In this document: positions 1 to 8,379 of the stretch, piece by piece
How the letters are laid out: each line of letters starts with the position of its first letter
Numbering within the stretch: position 1 is the stretch's first letter
DNA from: Marinomonas communis
GTDB lineage: Bacteria; Pseudomonadota; Gammaproteobacteria; Pseudomonadales; Marinomonadaceae
DNA length: 64,000 nucleotides
NCBI RefSeq assembly: GCF_004363305.1
Contig: NZ_SNZA01000001.1
Span: 1-64,000 of the forward strand
Reading direction: 5' to 3'
Made by a program: the position numbers and the translations under genes
The notes under the pieces: model-generated
The model's database searches: none
What the model was told of the DNA's origin: nothing
Seen by the model: only the letters and a program-made list of their open reading frames with translations

Positions 1-850
1 AGCAGCAGTGTGCCAGTAGCCACCGATGTGGATGGTACGATTGCCAGCTACCAAATGGTCAGCACGGTAGCAGAGGGCAGTTTAACCTTTAACCCGGATG
101 GTACTTACAGCTTTGATCCAGGCAGTGACTTCGACGACTTAGCTGCTGGCGCGACTCGTGCGGTGACCTTTACCTACACCGCCACGGACAACAACGGTGC
201 TGTGAGTGAGCCGAGTACCGTGACGATTACCGTGACAGGTACGGATGATGCGCCAGTAGCCAGCGATGATGCCCAAAGCACCGGCGAGAACACTGTTCTG
301 AGCAGCAGTGTGCCAGTGGCCACCGATGTGGATGGTACGATTGCCAGCTACCAAATGGTCAGCACGGTGGCAGAGGGCAGTTTAACTTTTAACCCGGATG
401 GCACTTACAGCTTCGATCCAGGCAGTGACTTCGATGACTTAGCCGCGGGCGCGACCCGTACGGTAACCTTTACCTACACCGCCACGGACAACAACGGTGC
501 TGTGAGTGAACCGAGTACCGTGACGATTACCGTGACAGGTACGGATGATGCGCCAGTAGCCAGCGATGATGCTCAAAGCACCGGCGAGAACACTGTTCTG
601 AGCAGCAGTGTACCAGTAGCCACCGACGTGGATGGCACGATTGCCAGCTACCAAATGGTCAGCACGGTAGCAGAGGGCAGTTTAACCTTTAACCCAGATG
701 GCACTTACAGCTTCGATCCAGGCAGTGACTTCGATGACTTAGCCGCGGGCGCGACTCGTGCGGTGACCTTTACCTACACCGCTACGGACAATAATGGAGC
801 AGTCAGCAACCCTCAAACCGTGACGATTACCGTGACTGGTACCGATGATG
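1..850 (+). repeat. Tandem 300-bp coding repeats (2 full copies plus a diverging third)
   Basis: Units begin at 1, 301 and 601, each with AGCAGCAGTG. Counting by eye, units 1 and 2 differ at 13 of 300 positions; only one difference changes an amino acid (Ala to Thr in TRAV/TRTV). Unit 3 follows closely until about 785 and then diverges. The array runs off the left edge, so copy number is unknown. Confidence 0.95.
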
Positions 851-1602
851 CGCCAGTTGTTGAGAATGATACTGCGGCTATCAGCGATGGTGTCGCTACT
901 ATCACTATCGACGTACTGGCGAACGATACAGACCTTGATGGTGGCTCGCTTACATTATTAAATGCAACTGTTCCACAAGAGGAGGGAGTAGTCGAGATTG
1001 TAGACAATAAAATTAATTTCACACCAGCTGATGGCTTTGTTGGAACGTCTACAGTCATTTACACAACTTCTGATGGTACTTCAACCAGTAGTGCATCGAT
1101 CCAAATTTTAGTCAGTTTTTCTCAGCAAGAAATAGCGACCCAAATTGACACAGGGGAATTGCTAGTAACTTCATCAGCCTCACCCAGTTCGACAGCTGGT
1201 GTGATACAGCTATCTGATGTTGAGTTACTTCCGCTGGATTATGAACCTGTTCTGCTTGATGTCTTGGATGGTATCTCTGATCTCTTAGGGCAGGCTAATT
1301 TATCAACTGCTCAGCCTAACTTAAACTTAATCAGCGAGTTTAACGTGATTGAGGATCTAATTCAGTCCGAAGCTAATAGGATTGATACGCAGGACTTTGC
1401 ACAAGGTGAATCTTTGGTGGACGAAGAATTTTTACTATTAGATGAACCAGATACGGAAAATTCTACTACACTGAATCAGGAAAACTCAGATGAAGACTTG
1501 ATCGCAAGCTTACAAACGAGTGAACGTTTTAGTTCTCAGTTGAGCAAGATTTTGGATAATAATCAGGTTGAATTAGAAGTGTTGAAGAAAATGCTTTCTT
1601 AA
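1..1602 (+). CDS. Giant VCBS/cadherin-like repeat adhesin, C-terminal part (5' end outside window)
   Basis: The reading frame is open from base 1, so this is the C-terminal 533 residues of a larger secreted surface protein. It holds two full and one diverging copy of a 100-residue repeat (VPVATDVDGTIASY... TVTITVTGTDDAP) resembling VCBS (TIGR01965) and bacterial cadherin-like domains. A different Ig/cadherin-like domain follows (about residues 284-370, with VLANDTDLDG), then a roughly 160-residue Leu- and Asp/Glu-rich tail ending EVLKKMLS. Such proteins usually act in attachment and biofilm formation. The tail shows no glycine-rich RTX nonapeptides, which is unusual for a type I secretion substrate. 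Export genes begin 20 bases downstream. Repeat-adhesin identity is secure; the binding partner is unknown. Confidence 0.9.
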   Translation, partial: SSSVPVATDVDGTIASYQMVSTVAEGSLTFNPDGTYSFDPGSDFDDLAAGATRAVTFTYTATDNNGAVSEPSTVTITVTGTDDAPVASDDAQSTGENTVLSSSVPVATDVDGTIASYQMVSTVAEGSLTFNPDGTYSFDPGSDFDDLAAGATRTVTFTYTATDNNGAVSEPSTVTITVTGTDDAPVASDDAQSTGENTVLSSSVPVATDVDGTIASYQMVSTVAEGSLTFNPDGTYSFDPGSDFDDLAAGATRAVTFTYTATDNNGAVSNPQTVTITVTGTDDAPVVENDTAAISDGVATITIDVLANDTDLDGGSLTLLNATVPQEEGVVEIVDNKINFTPADGFVGTSTVIYTTSDGTSTSSASIQILVSFSQQEIATQIDTGELLVTSSASPSSTAGVIQLSDVELLPLDYEPVLLDVLDGISDLLGQANLSTAQPNLNLISEFNVIEDLIQSEANRIDTQDFAQGESLVDEEFLLLDEPDTENSTTLNQENSDEDLIASLQTSERFSSQLSKILDNNQVELEVLKKMLS

Positions 1603-1622
1603 GTTGTAGAAAGGGAGTGCTC

Positions 1623-3131
1623 ATGGACGTATTAGCCAGTGTGACACGCTTTATTGTTGCGCTTGTTGTTTCTGTTGTAGTTGTTGGATGTACGACGGTC
1701 GTTCCTATAGATCTTGAGGAAAGGTCAATAGAAGCTCAGAGAAGTCTGATGACCAGTATTCAAACGCAGGAACCTCTTCTTGACGATTTGACATTATACG
1801 ATGCAATGGCTAGGGCGCTAAAATATAACCTAGACGCTAAGATAGAGCTTGAAGATGAAATGTTTCGTCGTCGTCAAAATGAAGCGATGAGAACTGGAAT
1901 GTGGCCTGCAGTTGTCGCTTCTTTTACTACCAACTCACGAAGCAACGATGCGGGCTCAAGTAGTCGATCTCTTTTGTCAAATCGTGAATCGCTGGAACCG
2001 TCCACATCAACTGAAAGGGATTATTATACGGCCGATTTAACGGCTAGTTGGAACTTACTTGACTTTGGTCTTGCATACGCTCAAAGCCATCAAGGCAATA
2101 CGGAGGAGTCAATCGCTCAGGAGCGTCGAAGAAAAGTCATAAATCGAGTGTTAGAAAGTGTTCGAACAGCCTATTGGCGTGCGGTGAGTGCAGAAAGAAC
2201 TTATACGAAATTACTTGAATTAGAGAGTCTAGCTCAACGAGCGCTGTACCAGGCAAGCCAATTGGAGAATAGTCGTCGGGTCCCACTTCTTACAACATTA
2301 GAATATCAACGGGATTTACTGAAAGTTCAAAAAAGTGTTCAAGAGTTACAAAGAAAACTGATGTTAGCCAAATATCAGTTAGCGGCCTTAATTAACTTGC
2401 CTCCTTCAGCAGATTTTAAATTACAGGTTCCTAATCGAACTGATCGTGTTCCAGGATTACCTGCGTCTGCACGACAAATGATTCGTTACGGGCTTTACTA
2501 CAGACCAGAATTGAGAGAACTATTTTATGAACAAGAGATCAATAAGTTTAAACTAGATGCTGCTTTTTACGAATCGCTTCCAGGAGTTGAATTTATTCTT
2601 GGTGGAAATTATACGTCAAATGAATATTTGTATAACGATAGCTGGTTAAGCTTTAGTAGCCAGATTAGCTGGAACTTGATTTCAATGTTTCGCTATCCCC
2701 TCCGTAAGAAAGTATTAGAAGCCGAAGCTGATGTTTTGTTCGCTCGGCAGCAAGCCATGGTGATGGCAATTATTACTCAAATACATGTTTCTCGAGCAAG
2801 ATATATTCGTCTAACCCGTGAGCTGAATACTATCCGCCGTAGCCACGATGTCCAAGAAAGAATTGCCGGTATTACTGAAGCTGGTTTTAAAGCAAACCAA
2901 GTGAGTCAGCGTCAGCTAGTTATGGAAAGAATGAATGAAATCTTAAATGAAATTAGTTATGACTCTGCTTATGCAGATTTACAAAATGCCTACGCGAGTT
3001 TGTACTCTTCAATGGGGTTAGCTTATTTTGATATAGATTTGAATGAAGATTTAGATATAGACGAACTTGCTGAGAAGCTTGAGTATCAATGGACTCAACG
3101 GTCATTGGTTTTACCTACATTAGGAGGGTGA
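1623..3131 (+). CDS. TolC-family outer-membrane efflux lipoprotein
   Basis: This is an outer-membrane channel subunit that would provide the exit duct of a tripartite secretion or efflux system. The N-terminus is hydrophobic and ends in a lipobox-like VVGC followed by TTV, so it is probably a lipidated secretin-like factor of the OEP/TolC family. The body has long helical stretches with two OEP-type repeats, typical of the periplasmic barrel, and is about 502 residues, a normal length. A GTG at 1617 is also in frame, but the ATG at 1623 has AGGGAG at better spacing. It lies 20 bases after the adhesin and its stop touches the next start, so the genes are probably cotranscribed. Family call is firm; substrate is inferred from context. 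Confidence 0.85.
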   Translation: MDVLASVTRFIVALVVSVVVVGCTTVVPIDLEERSIEAQRSLMTSIQTQEPLLDDLTLYDAMARALKYNLDAKIELEDEMFRRRQNEAMRTGMWPAVVASFTTNSRSNDAGSSSRSLLSNRESLEPSTSTERDYYTADLTASWNLLDFGLAYAQSHQGNTEESIAQERRRKVINRVLESVRTAYWRAVSAERTYTKLLELESLAQRALYQASQLENSRRVPLLTTLEYQRDLLKVQKSVQELQRKLMLAKYQLAALINLPPSADFKLQVPNRTDRVPGLPASARQMIRYGLYYRPELRELFYEQEINKFKLDAAFYESLPGVEFILGGNYTSNEYLYNDSWLSFSSQISWNLISMFRYPLRKKVLEAEADVLFARQQAMVMAIITQIHVSRARYIRLTRELNTIRRSHDVQERIAGITEAGFKANQVSQRQLVMERMNEILNEISYDSAYADLQNAYASLYSSMGLAYFDIDLNEDLDIDELAEKLEYQWTQRSLVLPTLGG

Positions 3132-3938
3132 ATGTTCGATCTTAATAAGCTCTATTTGGTTTTTTTTACGCTTTTTATAATTCATGAATCTATAGCGGAA
3201 ACAGAAAGATCCTCCTCAGATTTTTTAAATAATAAGGTGGTTTCTGATGCCACTGCTCGTGGTGTTATCTTAGCTAGAAATGAAGCAATCTTAGCATCTA
3301 ATGTAAACGCGCAGGTTTTAGAAATGCCTTACTTTGAAGGGGATTTTTTTAATAAAGGAGATCTTCTTGTTCAATTTGATTGCCGAAAACCTTATGCAGA
3401 TATGAAGTCTGCGATAGCAACCGAAAAACTTAAACAACAAAAGTTAATGGCAAACCAAGAGCTATTCAAATACGACTCAATTAGTACATATGAAGTAGAG
3501 GTCTCCAAAGCTGAGCTCGTTATTGCTCAAGCTGAAAAGGAGGCCCTTCAAAGTTATCTTGCAGGCTGTAAAGTTCTTGCCCCTTTCGATGGGCGAGTTA
3601 GGGAAAGAATGGTTAATAAATTTGAAATGGTGGCAGCGAATGAGCCTCTAATTTCTATTATCGACGATTCACATTTAGAAGTCGCACTGATTTTGCCTTC
3701 AAGGTGGTTGCAGTGGCTAAAAGTGGGCCAAGCTTTTGAGTTTTCAATTGATGAGTTGAAACAATCGCATTCTGCTGAAGTTGTTAGGGTATCGCCTACG
3801 GTTGACCCCGCCAGTCGAACAGTGAAAGTCATGGCTAAAATTAAAGAAGGTGAGGCGTCGAAACATGGAATACTAAGTGGTATGAGTGGTGTCGCAAGCT
3901 TCCGCACTAAGACGAATGGTGACGAAGATGGAGGTTAA
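3132..3938 (+). CDS. Periplasmic adaptor (HlyD/RND membrane-fusion family), short form
   Basis: The 268-residue protein has an N-terminal signal-like segment (LYLVFFTLFIIHESIAE). A lipoyl-type half follows around residues 55-85 (NAQVLEMPYFEGDFFNKGDLLVQFD), then a short helical hairpin, the second lipoyl half (KVLAPFDGRVRE) and a beta-barrel region. This is the architecture of membrane-fusion proteins that bridge inner-membrane pumps to TolC. The start is set by ATG directly after the previous stop, with AGGAGGG just upstream. The 3' end overlaps the next gene. With the TolC-like gene before it and two further HlyD-domain genes after it, it is probably one component of a dedicated export machine. 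Confidence 0.82.
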   Translation: MFDLNKLYLVFFTLFIIHESIAETERSSSDFLNNKVVSDATARGVILARNEAILASNVNAQVLEMPYFEGDFFNKGDLLVQFDCRKPYADMKSAIATEKLKQQKLMANQELFKYDSISTYEVEVSKAELVIAQAEKEALQSYLAGCKVLAPFDGRVRERMVNKFEMVAANEPLISIIDDSHLEVALILPSRWLQWLKVGQAFEFSIDELKQSHSAEVVRVSPTVDPASRTVKVMAKIKEGEASKHGILSGMSGVASFRTKTNGDEDGG

Positions 3939-5274
3939 GGCTGCAGCATTAACTAGCCAGAGTGCTTTGTCTCATTCCGCCCTTAAGCTCTTAAAGTATG
4001 AGTCTGAAATTCGCAGTTGTAAAACGGTCGATCAGCTGATTGATCATATGGTTAACCAGCTAACGCGAATGGTTTCTTGTGACTTAGTATTTTGCTTTCA
4101 CCGACTTAATAAGAAGAATGTAAAGGCCAATGCCGTTAATAACCTTTCTGGTATTGATGTAAGTAGCCCACTGATTAATGAATTGAATAAATGGGCATCG
4201 CAACCAGAACGATTAGAGAAAATCTGGAAGGGACGAATGTCCGAGTGCTTTGGGCTGACAAATGACCTTCCAGGCGATTTCGGATATTGGGCGCCCCTAG
4301 CATTCCCTTCTAAATCATATAAAGAATATTTTTTTCTGGTTATACGCTCCGATGATGTAAGTGATCAGCAGATGTTGTTGCTAGAGCATCTATCAGAGTT
4401 ATATTCAAATGCGTTTTTTGCAATTGAAGGTGCTTCGGTTGTTACCCGAAAAAAGAAAGCATTAAGCCGTACGGTGTGGTTAACAGGATTGACTATAACT
4501 GCTGTTTTGCTTGGAAGTGTCAAGATGCCTCTGAGTGTAATGGCTCCTGTAGAGGTAATTCCAAGAGATCCTTTCGTCGTTACAGCCCCTTTTGAAGGAG
4601 TAGTCAAGAAAGTAAGCATTTTGCCCAATACTTTTGTTAAAAAGAATGAAGTTCTTCTTAGTTTTGAAGACGTCCGCTGGCGTAATGAGCTTGCTCTTGC
4701 TCAAAAAAATGCAGCAGTTTACGAAGCTAGATTAGATCGACTTGAGGGGCAGTCCTTTAGTAATGCTGATACAACTCAAGAAATTGCTATTGCTCGTGCT
4801 GAGTTGGATTTGTCGCTTGAGCAACTCGCTTTTGCAGAACTAAGGTTAAGTCAGACAAAAGTTATAGCTCCAGTAGATGGTCTTGTTATCTATTATGATC
4901 AGCAGGAAATGCAGGGGCGTAAAGTGATCATTGGTGAGCAAATCCTTAAGGTTGCAGATCCCAAAAAGGTAAATTATCGAATAGATTTGCCTGTGAGACA
5001 GCTGCTTGACTTTGATTTCACTCAGCAAGTATCGATCTACTTAGATACCAGCCCTTTGAATGGCAACCGAGCTGAACTCATAAGTGCTAGCTATGCTCCT
5101 AGAGTAAGTTCTGAGGGCGTGGCGAGTTATACGCTTGTTGCAAAGCACTCTGAAGGAAATATTCCTGCGATAGGTGCTCGTGGAACGGCCAGAATATATT
5201 CCAGTGAAGCGCCTCTTATATGGCACTTAATTAGACGACCAGTGAATGTCATACGTCAATGGATGGGTCTATAA
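3928..5274 (+). CDS. GAF-like domain / TM / HlyD-type adaptor fusion
   Basis: The N-terminal ~170 residues are predicted cytoplasmic and look GAF-like (CKTVDQLIDHMVNQLTR..., CDLVFCFHRL). One membrane segment follows at about residues 183-205. The periplasmic part is HlyD-like: a lipoyl half at about 214-250 (VVTAPFEGVVKKVSI), a helical hairpin, the second half at about 308 (KVIAPVDGLVIYYD) and a barrel. A canonical adaptor has no such cytoplasmic sensor-like domain. In-frame starts also exist at 3886 (GTG) and 3916 (ATG); 3928 is preferred because GGTGA lies five bases upstream. It overlaps the 3' end of the preceding adaptor gene and abuts the M50 gene, so translational coupling is likely. 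The HlyD part is firm; the GAF call is by pattern only. Confidence 0.78.
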   Translation: MEVKAAALTSQSALSHSALKLLKYESEIRSCKTVDQLIDHMVNQLTRMVSCDLVFCFHRLNKKNVKANAVNNLSGIDVSSPLINELNKWASQPERLEKIWKGRMSECFGLTNDLPGDFGYWAPLAFPSKSYKEYFFLVIRSDDVSDQQMLLLEHLSELYSNAFFAIEGASVVTRKKKALSRTVWLTGLTITAVLLGSVKMPLSVMAPVEVIPRDPFVVTAPFEGVVKKVSILPNTFVKKNEVLLSFEDVRWRNELALAQKNAAVYEARLDRLEGQSFSNADTTQEIAIARAELDLSLEQLAFAELRLSQTKVIAPVDGLVIYYDQQEMQGRKVIIGEQILKVADPKKVNYRIDLPVRQLLDFDFTQQVSIYLDTSPLNGNRAELISASYAPRVSSEGVASYTLVAKHSEGNIPAIGARGTARIYSSEAPLIWHLIRRPVNVIRQWMGL

Positions 5275-7356
5275 ATGCTATCTGAGAATATGCCTTTACC
5301 ATCCTTAAGAGAAGAGCTGAAGATCTCTGAAATAAATAAAAAGAGAGGCGTTAGGCGTTGGCAGTTATACGATCCTATACGTAATAGCTTTTTTATATTG
5401 GGTGAGGCTGATGTCAGCCTTTTAACTCTGTGGCATTGCGGTTCAGTCAAAGAATTACGTAAAAGCCTTAGTAGTATGGGCGCAAGCTTAGATATTGATG
5501 GTCTTGAGGAACTGATCAATTTTCTCATTAAGAATCAATTAGTAGTATCTGTTAGTGGTTATGAAAAAAACAAAACTAATAACAAAGGTCGTCTATTAAG
5601 CAATGTTCTTGATCGCTTTAGAAGTCAGCGATTCGCTCTTTTTCAAATGAAAAAAATATTATGGTGTTTGGAGCCTATTATAAAAATTTTTAGCACAAGG
5701 TGCTTCTTTATTTCTTGGATGGTTATTTCTGTTTTTGGTATATATTTCACTGCATTGCAGTGGGATGTATTAATTGTAAATATAGAACGTTATGCCTCTA
5801 TTAAAACTCTACCTTTGATAATTTTATCATTAGTTTTTGTGAAGTTTTTTCATGAGTGTGGGCACGCGGCAATAGCCAATAAATTTGGATGCAGGGTGGG
5901 GCGACTAGGTGTAGCAACATTTTTTATGATTCCAATGTTTTACACTGAGTTAGATGATGTGACCCGCTTGAAAGATAGATTTCAGAGAGCATGGGTAAGT
6001 AGTGGCGGAATACTAGTAGAGCTAATAATAGCAGGTTTCTCTACTTTCTTATGGAGTGTTTCTGATGATGGGGTGTTACGAGATATTTTTTTGATCCTTG
6101 CAACCACATCGTTATTAACCAGTGTTTTAATTAATTTAAATCCATTTGCTAAATTTGACGGTTATTATTTGTTATCTGATATTTTAGATATTGATAATTT
6201 AATGAAAAAGGCGATAGCTTGGAAAGATTGGTTCTTCGATATTATAGTCATAGGTAAAGCACATTGCCCTAATGAATTGATGGCGCTTGATAAAGTGAAG
6301 TTTGTTTCTTTTGGCGTATTGGTTCAGCTTTATCAAATCTTAATATTAATGTTAGTAATATGGTCTATTTATCTTATTTTAGGCTTTTTTTGGGGAACTA
6401 TCGTATCTTCTCTAATGATTTATCACTTTCTCTTTAAAGCTATTTTTAATAAGATTTTATTCTGGTGGAATTGTAGAGACTCTCTTACAAAATTGAGGAA
6501 AGCATTTTACTTACTGTTAATAATTATATTACCCATTTTGGCTCTATATCCGTTTGAAAGTACGATTATGGCTCCAGGGATTGCTAGGGCTGAGCAAATT
6601 GATGTGATTACTGCTCCTGCAGATGGGAGGTTAGAGTACATATCTCGTGATAAACATATTGATCAAGGAGAGCTAGTATACAAAATGTATTCTCCTGAAC
6701 TTGATTATGATTATCGTAAGGCAAGTTTAGCGCTAAACATTGCACAAGAAAGGCTTGCTCATTGGCGCTATACACTTCCTCAAAGAGAGTTACTTGGAGT
6801 TTACGCTGAAGAAGTAAATCGCGCTGAAGCGGAGGTAGAAGCGATTCAGGTAAAGAGAGAGTCTTTATCTCGTACGTCTAATAGTCGTGGTCGATTTGTA
6901 GATGTCCCTCATTCGATTTCAGAAGGTGATTGGGTCAAAGAGGGTACAGAGTTAGGTCGAGTGATATCGGAAGATACTTATGAAGTGATAGGGTTTGTCC
7001 ATGAACGTGATATTAACCGTATAAAAAAAGGGGCTAGAGCAACCTTTTACCCTGATGATTCAAGCTTCTCTCCATTTAAATTGTCCCTCATCGATTATGA
7101 TCAATATGCAATAGACCGCTTAAATACTATCGCTCTAGACCAAGCATATGGTGGTGTAATTCGTACAACTGAAGACGAAAGTGGTCATGCGATACCAAGA
7201 GAAGCGTTGCATAGAGTTGTTTTAAATGTAGATGGCAATGTGGAGCTCAATCAAGAGCTATCAGGTCAGATATCATTGGAAGTAAGTGCTCAGAGCTTTT
7301 TGCAGCAAAGTGCTGAAAACTTCGTGTCACTTTTGTTTTCGGAGCTAAGGCGCTAG
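5275..7356 (+). CDS. PqqD-like / M50 site-2-type metalloprotease / HlyD-domain membrane protein
   Basis: This 693-residue membrane protein has three parts. Residues about 10-95 resemble a PqqD-like peptide-binding winged helix (WQLYDPIRNSFFILGEADVSLL). The multi-pass core carries the M50 zinc motif HECGH at 193-197 and the second motif NPFAKFDG at 289-296, so the protease centre looks intact. After the last membrane segment, residues from about 425 onward form a HlyD-like periplasmic domain (VITAPADGRLEYIS). Similar proteins are annotated as putative peptide zinc metalloproteases (YydH-like). ATG follows directly on the previous stop. By eye the gene is AT-richer than its neighbours. I infer that it engages or processes the adhesin during export; no ATPase motif is present. 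Confidence 0.8.
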   Translation: MLSENMPLPSLREELKISEINKKRGVRRWQLYDPIRNSFFILGEADVSLLTLWHCGSVKELRKSLSSMGASLDIDGLEELINFLIKNQLVVSVSGYEKNKTNNKGRLLSNVLDRFRSQRFALFQMKKILWCLEPIIKIFSTRCFFISWMVISVFGIYFTALQWDVLIVNIERYASIKTLPLIILSLVFVKFFHECGHAAIANKFGCRVGRLGVATFFMIPMFYTELDDVTRLKDRFQRAWVSSGGILVELIIAGFSTFLWSVSDDGVLRDIFLILATTSLLTSVLINLNPFAKFDGYYLLSDILDIDNLMKKAIAWKDWFFDIIVIGKAHCPNELMALDKVKFVSFGVLVQLYQILILMLVIWSIYLILGFFWGTIVSSLMIYHFLFKAIFNKILFWWNCRDSLTKLRKAFYLLLIIILPILALYPFESTIMAPGIARAEQIDVITAPADGRLEYISRDKHIDQGELVYKMYSPELDYDYRKASLALNIAQERLAHWRYTLPQRELLGVYAEEVNRAEAEVEAIQVKRESLSRTSNSRGRFVDVPHSISEGDWVKEGTELGRVISEDTYEVIGFVHERDINRIKKGARATFYPDDSSFSPFKLSLIDYDQYAIDRLNTIALDQAYGGVIRTTEDESGHAIPREALHRVVLNVDGNVELNQELSGQISLEVSAQSFLQQSAENFVSLLFSELRR

Positions 7357-7382
7357 GGCTACGAATTATGTTAGGAGGCGTT

Positions 7383-8366
7383 ATGAAAAGGCGGGATTTT
7401 TTGTTAGCAACAGCAGCCTTAATGGGGCAGTCTTTTGTTCCAAATGTATTTGGCGCGGCAGAGGCAACTGGAAAATTGGTGTATGGATTAGATAAAAATG
7501 ATCTTGGAAGTCGGTTAGGACGTTTATCATCTAGGCTGCTTTACGAAGTTGCACCTTCCTACTTATATGATTTGGTGAACGTCTCCGAAGACAGTACCCT
7601 AAGGGCGACAAATATAGTTAAGAGGTCTGTTCCGGATGGTGGCACATTGTTGCAAGCCACTGGAACGATTATGTCATTATACCCTTGCTTGTATGAGAAT
7701 TTACCTTATGACCCCATTAACGACTTTGTCCCTGTTGGTTTTTTGGGTGAGAGTACTTACATGCTTGTAGTCGGGTCAACTGTCCCAAATTCAGTCAAAA
7801 CAGTGGATGACTTTATCGACTGGGTTTTCGAAAACCCCAGATATAGAAATATTGGAGCAACGCTTTACGGCTCAGAAGGTCATTTAGCAGGGCTGACTTT
7901 AGCTCATGAGAAAAATATAGCTTTAAGTGTTCAGGCTTATGGGGGAACTTCGATTTTGGTGGAAGATTTGCTGGATGGCTATATCGCGGCAGGATTTTTA
8001 GCCACTGGAGAGGCCACTGAAGCAATAGCCGCGAGGCGTTTAAGAGTGTTAGGTGTTACAAGTGCCGAGCGCCATCCTCCTTGGCCTTGTGTCCCAACTC
8101 TTGCAGAGCAGGGTGTTGCAGGTATGGATTTTAAAGGGTGGTATGGTTGGTTAGCGCCTAGCAATATTCCGCTTAAATCGTTATTGAAATTGTCTAATGC
8201 TTTTGAAGTGATGCACCAACAGCCGGTTTTTAGAACATTACAGGCATCATTGGCACTTAATCCAATCGATCTTTCTCCTGCGGAGATTCAGTTTAGAATA
8301 TTAAAAGATATGGAAAGTTGTGAGCATCTTTATCAGAAATACGGCTTATCTAGAATCGTGGTATGA
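7383..8366 (+). CDS. Bug-family (TctC-like) periplasmic solute-binding protein with Tat signal
   Basis: The start ATG at 7383 is set by TAGGAGG just upstream; an in-frame ATG at 7368 lacks such a site. The N-terminus KRRDFLLATAALMG has a twin-arginine pattern, so folded export by Tat is likely. The body matches the tripartite tricarboxylate transporter receptor family: YDPINDFVPVG, an AYGGTS segment, VPTLAEQGVAGMDF and GWLAPSNIPL. About 327 residues is normal. These proteins usually bind carboxylates for TctAB, but no TctA or TctB gene is nearby. It sits 26 bases after the M50 gene, so it may be an orphan receptor recruited to the export locus. The family call is good; ligand and role are unknown. 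Confidence 0.78.
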   Translation: MKRRDFLLATAALMGQSFVPNVFGAAEATGKLVYGLDKNDLGSRLGRLSSRLLYEVAPSYLYDLVNVSEDSTLRATNIVKRSVPDGGTLLQATGTIMSLYPCLYENLPYDPINDFVPVGFLGESTYMLVVGSTVPNSVKTVDDFIDWVFENPRYRNIGATLYGSEGHLAGLTLAHEKNIALSVQAYGGTSILVEDLLDGYIAAGFLATGEATEAIAARRLRVLGVTSAERHPPWPCVPTLAEQGVAGMDFKGWYGWLAPSNIPLKSLLKLSNAFEVMHQQPVFRTLQASLALNPIDLSPAEIQFRILKDMESCEHLYQKYGLSRIVV

Positions 8367-8379
8367 AGGGGGGATGGAA

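Noticed and set aside
139-654. Open frames on the minus strand inside the 300-bp repeats
   Set aside because: They recur with each repeat because the plus-strand repeat is conserved; they lack ribosome sites and their proteins resemble nothing.
1-850. Tandem repeats as a possible CRISPR array
   Set aside because: Units are 300 bp, contiguous, coding and without unique spacers.
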